Shown here: piece by piece, positions 58,201-64,000 of the stretch
Numbering within the stretch: position 1 is the first letter of the stretch
How the letters are laid out: every line of letters begins with the position of its first letter
Assembly: GCA_946406115.1 (NCBI GenBank)
Contig: OX291553.1
Span: 2,671,001 to 2,735,000 of the forward strand
Length of the DNA: 64,000 nt
Direction of reading: 5' to 3'
Origin: Apoda limacodes
Taxonomy: Eukaryota > Arthropoda > Insecta > Lepidoptera > Limacodidae
Notes under the pieces: generated by a model
The model's input: the letters and a program-made list of their open reading frames with translations, nothing else
Told to the model about the DNA's origin: nothing
Databases searched by the model: none
Made by a program: the position numbers and the translations under genes

Positions 58201-59212
58201 AACAGGTGGCGTTAGTAAGCAACACTTAAGCTATTTGACAACAGGTGGCGTTATTAAGCAACGCTTAAGCTACTTGACAATAGATGGCACTGTATAAAAA
58301 ACCGAGCATTTGCTCGGTCCTCCAGGTACTGGCCTTTATATGTGACCCAAAGTCCGATCGCGACCTAAGACCCTAATATATTTTTTCTTAAACACCCTAT
58401 ATATTTACCGCTATATAATTAAATGTTACTTTTTTTAACCGTTTAATACGCTACGAGGTCTTGGCCAATTGTCTTTGTAAGTATACTGTCAGTTTCTCAC
58501 CTCCTCATAATTTTGCGTGAACAACCCTTCAAGTTAAACTTTGACTTATGCATTGCTTGTCCCAGAACAAAAAACGAGCCAAATATTATAACCCGTAACA
58601 TAGTTTTATCAACTACCTGTCTACTACAATATTTTTAACCCAATAGAGAGTTCCGCAGCACGACCAGTAAGTTAAATGGTTAAAAATTTTGTAACATAGT
58701 GCTCTACTACATATTGTTTTTTTTTTAGGTATGCGTACTCAAAAATAGAACTCTACTTTAAAGAGTCCAGGTTTGTGTCGACGCGGCGCTCCGAGCTCTA
58801 CGGGTTGACGGATTTCCTCGCTAACTGCGGCGGTCTGCTCGGCCTCTTCCTCGGTTTCTCTTTCCTCAGCCTTGTTGAAATAATTTATTTCTTAACTCTT
58901 CGGTAAGTTTACTAGATTTGTTTTACAAAATTAATTATCTATGTTATTTCCTTTTTTATTTAAATATGCATTTCATCATAATAAATAAGTGTGCCACTAA
59001 TATAATTGTAAAATGACGCGCGCGTACAACTGATCAAAGTTTCATCGTAATACAGAGACACAAACATTGACATAAAATATTTTAATTAACAGAATTACAT
59101 GAAAATATGTTAGTATACCATGATGAGACATACTTTTTGTTACAGGCTCGGTTACACATTAAGAAGAGACTTGCGAGACGAAAAGGCTGCAAGACGTAAA
59201 TCAAATGAATAA
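40055..59212 (+). CDS. ppk-like: Pickpocket (ppk) DEG/ENaC sodium channel, 13 exons resolved, N-terminus missing
   Basis: Degenerin/epithelial-type cation channel subunit of the insect pickpocket family. Such proteins form trimeric amiloride-sensitive Na+ channels in the plasma membrane and act in chemosensation, mechanosensation and osmosensation. I joined exons 40055-40219, 40639-40768, 41120-41244, 49624-49741, 50016-50167, 54571-54676, 54756-54848, 56113-56252, 56636-56766, 57553-57612, 57699-57864, 58729-58902 and 59146-59212. All have GT donors and AG acceptors, and all joins keep frame. This yields 541 residues. Order of features: HG gating motif (residues 40-41), first membrane segment (about 58-80), FPSVTIC (101-107), Cys-rich extracellular domain, second membrane segment with the GFS selectivity triplet (504-506). 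The usual family length is near 550-650, so only the cytoplasmic N-terminus is missing. I see no internal stop or frameshift. Introns 3 and 5 are expanded by transposons. Which ppk member it is cannot be told from the sequence alone. Confidence 0.92.
40346..40531. repeat. 31-bp minisatellite, six copies, in ppk intron 1
   Basis: 'attctattgtccaagtgtga' + 'aatctctttt' units start at 40351, 40382, 40413, 40444, 40475 and 40504. The last period is two bases short. The array ends about 108 bp before the next exon. Confidence 0.95.
40639..40768 (+). CDS. ppk-like: ppk exon: first transmembrane segment
   Basis: Acceptor 'tttttcag', donor CAG|GTGAAC. It encodes FWLVTFVISVSLCFFLIRNVW (membrane span) and the start of the extracellular loop. 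Confidence 0.93.
41120..41244 (+). CDS. ppk-like: ppk exon: FPSVTIC
   Basis: Acceptor 'tgtttttag', donor AG|GTAATT. It encodes VPFPSVTICPQMK, the family hallmark just outside the first membrane span. Confidence 0.93.
41341..41520. repeat. Interspersed repeat tail (ppk intron 3)
   Basis: It starts with 'cagaatcttgaaatttggta' and ends with 'acggaaccctaa', 'gggcgagtccgactcacact' and 'tggcgcggttttttc'. I know this ending from very abundant lepidopteran repeats. Class not assigned. Confidence 0.5.
41598..42147 (+). repeat. Polinton left inverted repeat (550 bp)
   Basis: It is built of units of about 110 bp, each with 'cgttggttctgg', a CT-rich block, 'gtacgactcgcgcttgacca' and 'ctctcaaaac', then a unique part containing two 'cccctgtgtctggggct' palindromes. 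It ends with 'ttacaatgatgttggtgg' and 'tgacattccaaaaact'. It has one more internal unit than the right copy. Confidence 0.95.
42267..42587 (+). CDS. Small hydrophobic frame inside the Polinton relic
   Basis: A 106-codon frame with a predicted membrane segment (FFSILQTILVITFIVTLLLN) and a Lys-rich stretch (NKTKLGYYKDKKQW). I do not recognise it. It overlaps an internal inverted repeat (42237-42297 versus 43598-43660), so it may be a chance frame. Confidence 0.2.
   Translation: MKTLDSAITSSNYKSTTSFINFCEVCRTLEILVTILYIENIKILMYNFHYYTMHFFSILQTILVITFIVTLLLNFNKTKLGYYKDKKQWLSIYISLQQVYLFFCVI
42690..43580 (-). pseudogene. Polinton DNA polymerase B (pPolB), exonuclease end plus palm start, copy 1
   Basis: Minus strand, from high to low coordinates: an open 104-codon block (43131-43445) with KGVFLHEFVNSYESL, TSLPNQDAFFNSL and YSNLYLRTYVMLLTDISDNF, which corresponds to the region between exonuclease and palm of protein-primed polymerases of Polintons. 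Then comes a jump to LKYPEHLHDLNSDLPLC (about 43000) and YRNLKQCLQLTMK, VHRILQFKHSP (about 42800-42880), which are palm-domain blocks. The catalytic segments between these are missing, and many stops are present. Confidence 0.8.
43790..44700 (-). pseudogene. pPolB segment, copy 2 of the duplication
   Basis: It has the same order of blocks as copy 1. In this copy the frame around 44222-44538 has an 18-bp deletion and further stops. It continues upstream into the FHNLNNYDAHYI block (about 44690-44740), an exonuclease-domain motif of this polymerase family, so it is contiguous with the N-terminal part. Confidence 0.75.
44700..46125 (-). pseudogene. pPolB N-terminal region and zinc-finger-like start (decayed)
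   Basis: Peptide blocks in shifting frames on the minus strand: MCQICDLQVKQRFYAQHLRS (about 46060-46125, CxxC with His residues downstream), FDQETKDLKNSFEFLNLTIR (about 45890-45950), MFMESINKDISNIH and CPLSLTNEEKESIRKSQLC (about 44880-44975), then TVDYDWNTSNFRGVSHEL (about 44790-44845) and RVPFFIPILFHNLNNYDAHY. The last blocks align with the pre-exonuclease zinc-binding and exonuclease region of Polinton polymerases. The stretch between 45100 and 45850 was not resolved. Confidence 0.65.
46320..46761 (-). repeat. Polinton right inverted repeat (442 bp)
   Basis: It is the reverse complement of the left repeat, nearly identical but with one fewer internal unit. Confidence 0.95.
46768..49175 (+). 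repeat. Older interspersed repeat family flanking the Polinton
   Basis: Degenerate modules recur, each with 'tttgccaccc', a C/T-rich word such as 'cccctttcttcccc', then 'ggttcaattttt' or 'ggggttgaaatt'. The end is distinctive: 'gggctgggcggtaagtcagt' followed by 'cattgccttttatatatata' and 'gattt'. The reverse complement of this end opens the repeat at about 59815-60490. Related sequence also lies left of the Polinton (about 41540-41597), so the Polinton probably inserted into this repeat. Class not assigned. Confidence 0.6.
47873..48187. repeat. 35-bp minisatellite, nine copies
   Basis: The unit 'cagcccctcttcccgttatc' + 'ggttaaatactttgt' recurs at 47881 and then every 35 bp to 48161, with only isolated changes. 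It arose by amplification of one module of the surrounding repeat. Confidence 0.95.
49176..49623. other. End of ppk intron 3
   Basis: Ordinary AT-rich intron sequence. I see nothing further in it. Confidence 0.4.
49624..49741 (+). CDS. ppk-like: ppk exon: extracellular
   Basis: It completes the Ser codon split by intron 3 and encodes EEQIYLAEKLDDIGIICK onward to HIVE. Donor GAG|GTAATT. It is separated from the previous exon by 8.4 kb of mostly transposon sequence. Confidence 0.85.
50016..50167 (+). CDS. ppk-like: ppk exon: extracellular, first Cys cluster
   Basis: Acceptor 'gatttcag'. It encodes VSPTSSDIFHWCVWHSEF, then CDKVFKRVLTSEGVCYNFN, which matches the conserved C..F....T..G.CY.FN pattern of the family. 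Donor AA|GTTAGT is less usual but keeps phase. Confidence 0.92.
50591..51198 (+). repeat. Left long inverted repeat
   Basis: Shared blocks with the right arm include 'gcatttgttaga.gacgcaa', 'gacatgtgtgggggg', 'atatctcggaaac', 'gagaatccggtcaaaacgaa' and 'cccgccacctatgag'. Confidence 0.9.
51250..51665 (+). pseudogene. Decayed Cys-rich protein frame of a multicopy arthropod family
   Basis: The plus strand reads YGCNKDDSQDGLRYKRFAET, SPKQDAARFHSLRVYH, a TAG, then VQSWLG in the same frame, NPEDAKKTVEACGLKCSTVC, and, after breaks, DLEILSHLTIEE. I recall a family of uncharacterised arthropod and cnidarian proteins with H-S-x-R-x-Y-x-Q-V-Q-x-W-x-G followed by a C-terminal Cys cluster (GLKCS..C). The match of these two blocks in order is good. 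At least two stops and an internal deletion are present. Function unknown. Confidence 0.5.
51765..52414 (-). repeat. Right long inverted repeat
   Basis: Inverted copy of 50591-51198 with an extra insertion of about 35-40 bp (the block with 'cacccacccaccttttcatt'). Confidence 0.9.
52516..52612. repeat. 14-bp minisatellite, about seven copies
   Basis: The unit 'tgtgtagctgtgtc' is repeated nearly perfectly, directly downstream of the long-inverted-repeat element. Confidence 0.95.
53062..53165 (-). pseudogene. LINE family B fragment (ppk intron 5)
   Basis: On the minus strand it encodes WAGASRYQLRPFDSV, matching WAGAPGYQLGPFDSV of the copy at 60560-61033. It is a scrap of about 100 bp. Confidence 0.75.
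53332..53565 (+). other. Unassigned open frame in ppk intron 5
   Basis: The peptide has a hydrophobic start (CVLLFKIDFFVFIID) and a basic C-terminal half. No domain, no clear splice context and no repeat similarity was seen; likely chance. Confidence 0.15.
53759..54148 (-). CDS. Unassigned hydrophobic 129-codon frame, antisense in ppk intron 5
   Basis: The minus strand encodes a protein with three or four hydrophobic segments (about residues 24-46, 56-72, 78-91 and 94-107): LFLLFLRLAVVRWILCIWVV, then IPFIEIVSFIIGC, then FNLFFVIFNRF and LLGFMFFFYVYYLTT. These are followed by a basic tail PSFRNRFGKFLRIGKDY. The hydrophobic pattern with short basic loops would fit a fragment of a seven-helix chemoreceptor, but I see no diagnostic motif. 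At the 3' edge, a donor-like CAG|GTTAGT (53760-53765) lies just before the stop, so it could be one exon. It could also be chance in AT-rich sequence. Confidence 0.25.
   Translation of the reverse strand: MNSNIFFTDKILLSYQGSKKIGDLFLLFLRLAVVRWILCIWVVATWDVHSTVLYSRYIPFIEIVSFIIGCSQGTGHTGYFNLFFVIFNRFQKGSLLGFMFFFYVYYLTTPSFRNRFGKFLRIGKDYSAG
54571..54676 (+). CDS. ppk-like: ppk exon: extracellular
   Basis: Acceptor 'ttttacag', donor AGG|GTGAGG. It encodes QDDYIYLNSTRPSRGW and STYPRRGR; the Y-P-R-R block is typical of insect ppk proteins. Confidence 0.9.
54756..54848 (+). CDS. ppk-like: ppk exon: extracellular
   Basis: Acceptor 'taattcag', donor AAA|GTAACA, phase 0 at both ends. It encodes MEITLQELKSDHDDMCNSL and SSGYK. 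Confidence 0.88.
55795..55918 (-). pseudogene. LINE family B fragment (ppk intron 7)
   Basis: The order 'ccgttcgaacgccta', 'gctatgtctaggcta', 'ctgactctcaatggctagtg' and 'gtgtgagata' matches 61255-61350, the palm-domain coding part of LINE family B on the minus strand. Confidence 0.75.
56113..56252 (+). CDS. ppk-like: ppk exon: extracellular
   Basis: It encodes IFLQHPGDYPHDSLYYY (the H-P-x-D/E-x-P element) and LSTSDSLKDYVPE. Donor GT|GTAAGT. Confidence 0.9.
56420..56486. repeat. Hairpin with 14-bp perfect arms (ppk intron 8)
   Basis: 'gtcgggggatctat' (56420-56433) and its exact complement (56473-56486) are separated by 39 bp. Confidence 0.85.
56636..56766 (+). CDS. ppk-like: ppk exon: Cys-rich domain
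   Basis: It encodes RQCYFPTERPLRYFRSYS and CILECQSNYTFSQCGCVW, which match the R.C.f...L..f..Y....C..eC.....l..CgC core of DEG/ENaC channels. Confidence 0.95.
57553..57612 (+). CDS. ppk-like: ppk exon: Cys-rich domain, short
   Basis: A 60-base exon with acceptor 'tttgcag' and donor AAG|GTCAGC. It encodes HYDSDHICTYRKRQCVKNAK across its split codons. Confidence 0.85.
57699..57864 (+). CDS. ppk-like: ppk exon: CRCLPVC motif
   Basis: It encodes GKCRCLPVCDSIQYDAEI, the conserved C.CLP.C....Y element of the extracellular domain. Donor AA|GTAAGT. Confidence 0.95.
57905..58335. repeat. Interspersed element with internal tandem repeat and terminal hairpin (ppk intron 11)
   Basis: It starts with 'aatctcagaaacggctcca', continues through 'ggttttcggggtcgataaa' and a 39-bp tandem array, and ends with the palindrome 'accgagcatttgctcggt' (about 58301-58318). 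I recall this combination from lepidopteran genomes. The class is uncertain; the terminal hairpin would fit a Helitron-like or other rolling-circle-type end. Confidence 0.5.
58095..58292. repeat. 39-bp tandem repeat, about five copies
   Basis: Units with 'aagcaacacttaagctattt' + 'gacaacaggtggcgttatt' are repeated with point changes. Confidence 0.9.
58729..58902 (+). CDS. ppk-like: ppk exon: second transmembrane segment and pore
   Basis: It encodes IELYFKESRFVSTRR and ANCGGLLGLFLGFSFLSLVE, the pore-lining signature, including the GFS filter residues. Confidence 0.97.
59146..59212 (+). CDS. ppk-like: ppk exon: C-terminal cytoplasmic tail
   Basis: It encodes GYTLRRDLRDEKAARRKSNE, then TAA at 59210-59212. 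The tail is short and basic, as usual for insect members. Confidence 0.88.
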
Positions 59213-59384
59213 TTGTTTGATTTTTTCAATATCCATTAATGAAATATTATTATTTCTTAATCATATTATGTTCATTAAATTAAATGAACTATTATAAAAT
59301 TTTTGTTTTTTTTTTCTAGACTGTCTAAATTTAAATATTCTTCTTGAAACAATCCGAGTATATATAAAATAATAATTAAATATT

Positions 59385-59625
59385 TTTAGTCATTACACAC
59401 AGCGCCGTCTGGCCAAAAGTAAGTAAAGCTTTTGTGTTATGGATACCAGACAATGGATACAAATACATAAATATAACTTTTTTTGCAAATCCATACATAA
59501 TATTCATAGAAAACATTCAGTCTTAAGAAAAACACAAATCATAAATGTTTGTCTTGTGTGGGAATCGAACCCACGCCCCTTGATTCAGCAGTCACGTCAT
59601 TACCTACTGAGCCATGGAGCCGAAA
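59385..59625 (-). repeat. tRNA-derived SINE
   Basis: On the minus strand a Pol III A box (tggctcagtagg, about 59605-59616) and B box (ggttcgattcc, about 59557-59567) are correctly spaced, in a tRNA-like head with a matching T-arm (gtggg...cccac). The acceptor and anticodon stems do not fold, so it is not a functional tRNA. A tail with 'ataacacaaaagctttactt' follows, a sequence I know from lepidopteran SINE or LINE tails. Confidence 0.7.
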
Positions 59626-59814
59626 ATATATATATGAGCATATTATGTATTACTAGTACAATAATTAGTGCACAAAGATATATTTTGACTTTTGATAAAA
59701 ACCAGATAGAAACTCAGTAGTTTTAAAGTAATTCTTATAAATATTTTTAGTAAAAACATTTAAAACTTTCCCCCCTGCGTAATGCTTACTCAATAGACTA
59801 TACCATTTTTCATC

Positions 59815-60490
59815 TATATATCTATAATATGTACTCAGTATAAAGGGCAATGTCCTGCCTGACTCTTCACCGCCCAGCCCAAACTGATAAGGGTAGAAAT
59901 TTGAAATTTGGGAAAGAGTGTGTTACATATTAAATTGGTCTGTTAAGAAAATTTTACTAAATTCGTCTCCTAAGAGGGTGAAATAGGGGTTGGTTTATAT
60001 GAAAAACCTACATCTTTAAAGTTAAATCTATGAAACTTAGTATTTGACCTAATGAGTAAAACTCAAGAATCATGTATTTCACTGTTTTCGAAAAATCATT
60101 CCTCATGGGGTAAAATAGGGGATGAAACTTTGTATGTTAATCCTGTTGTTTTTGCAAATAAAACCATGAAAATTTGTATATTTACTTTTATTTACAAATA
60201 AATAATATACTTTTATATATAAATAAGAATGACATGTTTCAGTATTTCAAAATTCAACTACTAAGTGGGTAAAAAGGGAGAGCGTGTAATTAACTCTAAG
60301 CTGGTTATTGCCTTTTCCTAGTTGTTGAACACAATTAATGAAGTGCATGTTTCTTAATTTTTTTTTTAATTCTTTCCATTCAAAAGGACATAACACAGTT
60401 TGTATGAACTAAAATATTTCTTTTCCGAATTTACTTGAAACTTGATATATACGTACGTCAAGTGCTAAAACTAATAACCGAGAATTTTTG
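59815..60490 (-). repeat. Second copy of the older interspersed repeat, reversed
   Basis: 'gggcaatgtcctgcctgact' followed by 'cttcaccgcccagcccaaac' is the reverse complement of the end at 49115-49160. Modules with 'gggtgaaataggggttgg' follow. Confidence 0.65.
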
Positions 60491-60559
60491 AGATGGTTTT
60501 TTTTTTTTTTATACCACTAAGGTGGCAAACAAGCCTACGGTCCGCCTGATGGTAAGCAG

Positions 60560-61033
60560 TCACCGTAGCCTATGGACGCTTGCAACACCAAGGGCATCAC
60601 TCGCGCGTTGCCGACCCTTCACAAATCTAATAACTTCTTTTTTGAAGAACCCCATACTGTAGTCCTTAGAGAAAACCTTGGCAGGGAGCTCATTCCACAA
60701 CCTAAGCGTTCGCGGGAGGAAGTTTCTCTGAAACCGCACTGTACGCGACCATTTCGGTTCTAAAGTGTGAGAATGAATTCCCTGCCGATGGCGAGCGGTG
60801 CGATGGTAGAAAGTAGCCGTGGGCATCATTTCGAACAATTTCTCAGAACACAACCCATTGTACAAGCGGTAGAACACACACAGGGAGGCAAAGTCTCTCC
60901 TCAGACTTGGGGGCTCGATACCGCAAGTGAGTTTGGGATCGTCGACAATTCTCACAGCCCGTCGTTGAACCGAGTCAAAAGGGCCAAGCTGGTATCCGGG
61001 TGCACCCGCCCAGAGATGGCAGCAGTACTCCAT
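60560..61033 (-). pseudogene. LINE family B ORF2 C-terminal region
   Basis: A 157-codon frame with YCCHLWAGAPGYQLGPFDSV, QRRAVRIVDDPKLTCGI, TFYHRTARHRQGIHSHTLEP and GFFKKEVIRFVKGRQR. It ends 12 bases after a conserved VASVHRLR. It is almost undamaged. It is the reference used here for the scraps at 1483, 4338, 26229 and 53062. Confidence 0.88.
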
Positions 61034-61644
61034 ATGGGGCCGGACTTGATCTCCAACATATCATTGATGTGCAGTAGAAACAGCGTAGGAGACAGCACAG
61101 AGCCTTGCGGGACACCAGCATTAATGTCCATGCTATCAGAGCAACTACCGTCAACTACGGCTCGTATGCGTCTGCCGGACAAAAAGCTAGCCACCCATTT
61201 GCACAAACCCTCGGGCACTTCGTAAGATGGCAACTTCGATAGAAGACCCCGGTGCCAGACCCGATCGAACGCCTTCGCTATGTCTAGGCTACATGCCAAT
61301 GCCTCCCCCTGACTCTCAATGGCTAGTGCCCGTCGGTGTGTGAGATACACTAGAAGGTCACCAGTGTAGCGACCGCGGCGAAAGCCATATTGACGGCCGC
61401 TGATCAGGTCATGTTTTTCTAGGTATCTCAAAAGCTGTGTGTTGATCACACGCTCCATCACCTTGGAGAGGAGAGAGGTAATAGCGATAGGCCTGTAATT
61501 CGATGGATCTGTTATGGAGATTTCCGGCATGGTCTTACCGCACCACGATATAGTAGGTGGTACAGCGCCTTCATCGTTCATGTTCGAGTTCGAGGCAAAA
61601 AGACTGCCCAGGAGATCGGCTTTCTCTTTAGCACTATGGGCCAA
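60952..61644 (-). pseudogene. LINE family B reverse transcriptase, fingers and palm without YADD
   Basis: A 230-codon frame with motif A (SLDIAKAFDRVWH, catalytic Asp present) and motif B (NAGVPQGSVLSPTLF) but no motif C. After NDMLEI the frame runs into out-of-frame sequence of the C-terminal region. The missing segment also includes part of the upstream fingers region. Confidence 0.88.
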
Positions 61645-62434
61645 GTCACCATCGGTCTTTCGCAGTGGTGCTAACGACGACTGGCAAAAGTTCCCTTCGG
61701 CAACTTTGGCAAGCGACCAGAAAGCACGACTCCCAGTAGGATAGCTAGCAAGTCGCCCACCTATTTATTTTTTTAAATTTAACCCATAAGCGAGAAAAGG
61801 GCGGCAAAGTTGAAATACATTTGGTAAATTTTATTTTTATAGCCTAATACAAGACTTCGTATCAACGCTCTTCGATATAAATCAAAAAACTTACGTTGGT
61901 GTTTTCTGAAAAAAAAAATTATTTATTTATGACCTCTTTATTGCACAAATTGGAAAAAATAATGTACATTTGGCGGACTTAATTTTATATCCATTTTCTA
62001 CCAGTCAAGCAAGAACATGGTGTAGAAAGAAAACGTAAATTTGGCGAGTATAAGCTTACCAAAGTTGTTACTTACTTTAACAAATAATGAGTTGAGTACA
62101 TTTTATTATATTACTCTTACAGACTAATTTAATTATTAATTTTACATTTACAATAGTATTATATTCTAATAAATCTACCAGAATTTATACGATATATGTA
62201 GTTAAATATAATATACACGAATATTACATGGAATATTTGCATAAAAATATTGAATCATGTACTTATATAAAAATATATTATATATTTATAAATACATACA
62301 TATATAAAATATCACAAAACAGAAATATATTTGATAACGACGAGATGAAGAATAAAAACTAGTACTTGACTGATTTTCCAGTTTGCGAATAAAATATTCC
62401 TGGCCGCGGTGTCGCGCCAGTAAATAAGAAGATG

Positions 62435-62530
62435 GTTATCAAATCAAATTAAAATCTTTTTATTCAAATAGGTTACTAAGAACACTTTCGAATCGTCAAG
62501 TAAATTAAATACAACTATCTTTTCAAACTA
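62435..62530 (-). repeat. LINE 3'-end remnant
   Basis: It shares 'ttattcaa.tagg.t.ctaag' and 'aacact.t.gaatcgtcaa' with 5645-5690 and 23100-23145. Confidence 0.5.
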
Positions 62531-63334
62531 ATTACAATACTATTTTATTGAGTGCGTCTAATAGGTAGGTACTTACTCTTTGTAAAATCACAAACGAAAA
62601 ATAATATTATAGTGAATCAACTAATAAATACATGTGTTGTATTGAAACGTTAATAAACAAGACTACCTTCATTTCATTTGTTTTGACCCCTTGTCACTGT
62701 TTTTTTTAATTTTAGTCAAAGAAATGTCCAAAATTCTAAGTGCTATTACGTTACAACTTTGCTAGAGCATAGCCGTGAGTGCTTTAGACCTCGATAAAAC
62801 GCATTTTTTGATAAAAAATATTAATTTAAGTATTAGTAATTCAATGAAAATCTCAGTGATGTGGCTGGACTACTCACGCACGCTTAGTTACATATTGCGT
62901 CATCCTTGTTTTTACTCAAGTTTTCTGTCATGTAGTACTGCGTTTTGACTTCAATACAAGCCTCGGTCACAAAATTTTAACCCAACACGCTCTGTGTACG
63001 TCGCCTGCCAACCGCCAACCTCGATTAGGACTCCACCAGTTGCGAACTGTTTGGTGGACGACACCTGCTCCCCACCGCACCGCCTCACCGCAACGATATG
63101 TATAACCGTTTGCCGCGAGTTGATTTACGTTACACATCTCTAAATACTTTGCTTGAACTTATAACCCTAAGAAGACGTCTAAGTGCTCTGCTAAATTAAA
63201 CCATATTAATCAGCTTCACTAAAAGTAATGGTGGGTAGTTAGTTCAACTGCGTAAGTAATAAAATAATATAGGTATAGATACAGTAATAATAGCATTTAT
63301 TCCTATAACAAAGTTAATTTATAAATTAATTGCT

Positions 63335-63425
63335 TGCTAAACCGTGAGGTTAGGGTTCGATCCCCGTACAGGACATTAATATGACGACCATTTGTGTTTG
63401 TTTTGTGTCTTATCTATATATAATA
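63335..63425 (+). repeat. SINE-like scrap with B box
   Basis: 'gggttcgatccccgtacagg' resembles the T-arm/B-box part of a tRNA-derived SINE. A tail with 'accatttgtgtttgttttgt' follows. No A box is visible, so it is truncated. Confidence 0.4.
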
Positions 63426-64000
63426 TGTTTTTGTTTCCAAAAAAAGTCCCTGTTTAAGTATAGGTACTTTATGAACAAAATTTAAAATATGTTCAGAAAG
63501 TCAGACTGTACCAACAGCAACAAAGTCAGACTCTTGCGCATCGGATCAGAGAGCTGATTTATGTGCCGAGGGATTACCGTGAAGTATGGCGCGGTAACGA
63601 ACCCGCACGTGGACAAACATGTCGAGGGATATTAAGGATATATATTGACGGTTAAACTTTAGCACTGTTTTAGCAATGTTTTAAATGGTTTAAATCCGCT
63701 GTGCAGCTCAAAATATGCTGTCAGTTGGCAATAAGAAATTGTGTGTCACATCAGTAAGAAATTTATGTCCTAGTGAGTTGCGAAAGTTTTGTGGCACAAC
63801 ACACATGATTGCATAGTCAGCAAAAGTTTGGATTTTATAATTGCGTGCGTAAACAGAAAAGGTCCTGTATTAGCTAGCACATATATTTAGCAGATGATTT
63901 CTATGCAAAGGTATGCAAAGCATTGTAGTTTTAAGGAATCAGAAAACACCTCTGAGAGTACACATCAGAAGTACCCAGAAAGAGATGTATGTATAATCAC

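Larger units (their letters stand above)
60500..61745 (-). mobile_element. LINE family B (non-LTR retrotransposon), doubly internally deleted
   Basis: Minus strand, from 61745 downward: a linker upstream of the reverse transcriptase (SRAFWSLAKVAEGNF), fingers and palm (SNYRPIAITSLLSKVMERVI, QYGFRRGR, CSLDIAKAFDRVWHRGLL, NAGVPQGSVLSPTLFLLHIN), then the C-terminal region (MEYCCHLWAGAPGYQLGPFD, SLRRDFASLCVFYRLYNG) and the 3' end 'accactaaggtggcaaacaa' with an A-rich tail (T-run at about 60498). The block between NDMLEI and the C-terminal region is absent, so the catalytic YADD box is gone. A second gap lies between MPEISI and DPSNYRP. Confidence 0.9.
61746..64000. other. Non-coding stretch at the right end
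   Basis: No gene is supported. A LINE 3'-end remnant is at about 62435-62530 ('ttattcaaataggttactaa' followed by 'gaacactttcgaatcgtc'). A SINE-like scrap with a B-box-like 'gggttcgatcccc' is at about 63340-63420. A moderately CpG-rich patch lies at 62995-63120. Confidence 0.45.

Noticed and set aside
59552..59625. Functional tRNA gene on the minus strand
   Set aside because: A and B boxes and the T-arm are present, but acceptor and anticodon stems do not pair, and a SINE-type tail follows.

Overview
The window is animal nuclear DNA, AT-rich and intron-rich, and most probably from a moth or butterfly. The evidence is the set of interspersed repeats: LINE 3' ends, SINE-like heads and a Helitron-type element with sequence styles I know from lepidopteran genomes. 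The one conserved host gene is a pickpocket-type DEG/ENaC channel. There are no operons, CRISPR arrays or bacterial features. Long reading frames outside this gene are nearly all transposon remains.

Layout. Positions 1-15000 are mostly non-coding, with scattered LINE and SINE fragments, minisatellites and a few CpG-rich patches; a rearranged LINE copy lies at about 10.1-11.3 kb. A possible 3'-terminal exon of an unrecognised gene sits at 15053-15234. From 16.4 to 25.6 kb there are two more minus-strand copies of the same LINE family. Between them is a transposon gene at 19478-21154 that is intact except for one in-frame TAG. A possible first coding exon on the minus strand (26882-26961) has a CpG-rich upstream flank. 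A plus-strand LINE of another family is at 29.05-30.43 kb. A small Helitron-like element (34931-35230) and a 22-bp-arm hairpin (34388-34450) follow. At 36224-37673 is a terminal-inverted-repeat element with a jockey LINE fragment inside it.

From 40055 to 59212 (+) I can assemble 13 coding exons of a pickpocket (ppk) sodium channel with compatible splice phases. They give 541 residues from the first resolved codon to the stop; the N-terminus lies upstream and was not found. Its introns carry large insertions. Intron 3 holds a 5.2-kb relic of a Polinton/Maverick (long inverted repeats plus decayed protein-primed DNA polymerase B, part of it tandemly duplicated), itself inserted in an older repeat family. 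Intron 5 holds a 1.8-kb element with inverted repeats of about 0.6 kb around a decayed Cys-rich reading frame, plus an unassigned hydrophobic reading frame on the opposite strand.

After the channel gene come a tRNA-derived SINE, an older repeat and a doubly deleted LINE (60500-61745, minus). The last 2 kb are non-coding. The only functional host gene I am sure of is the ppk channel; the rest is mainly a record of nested and decaying mobile elements.
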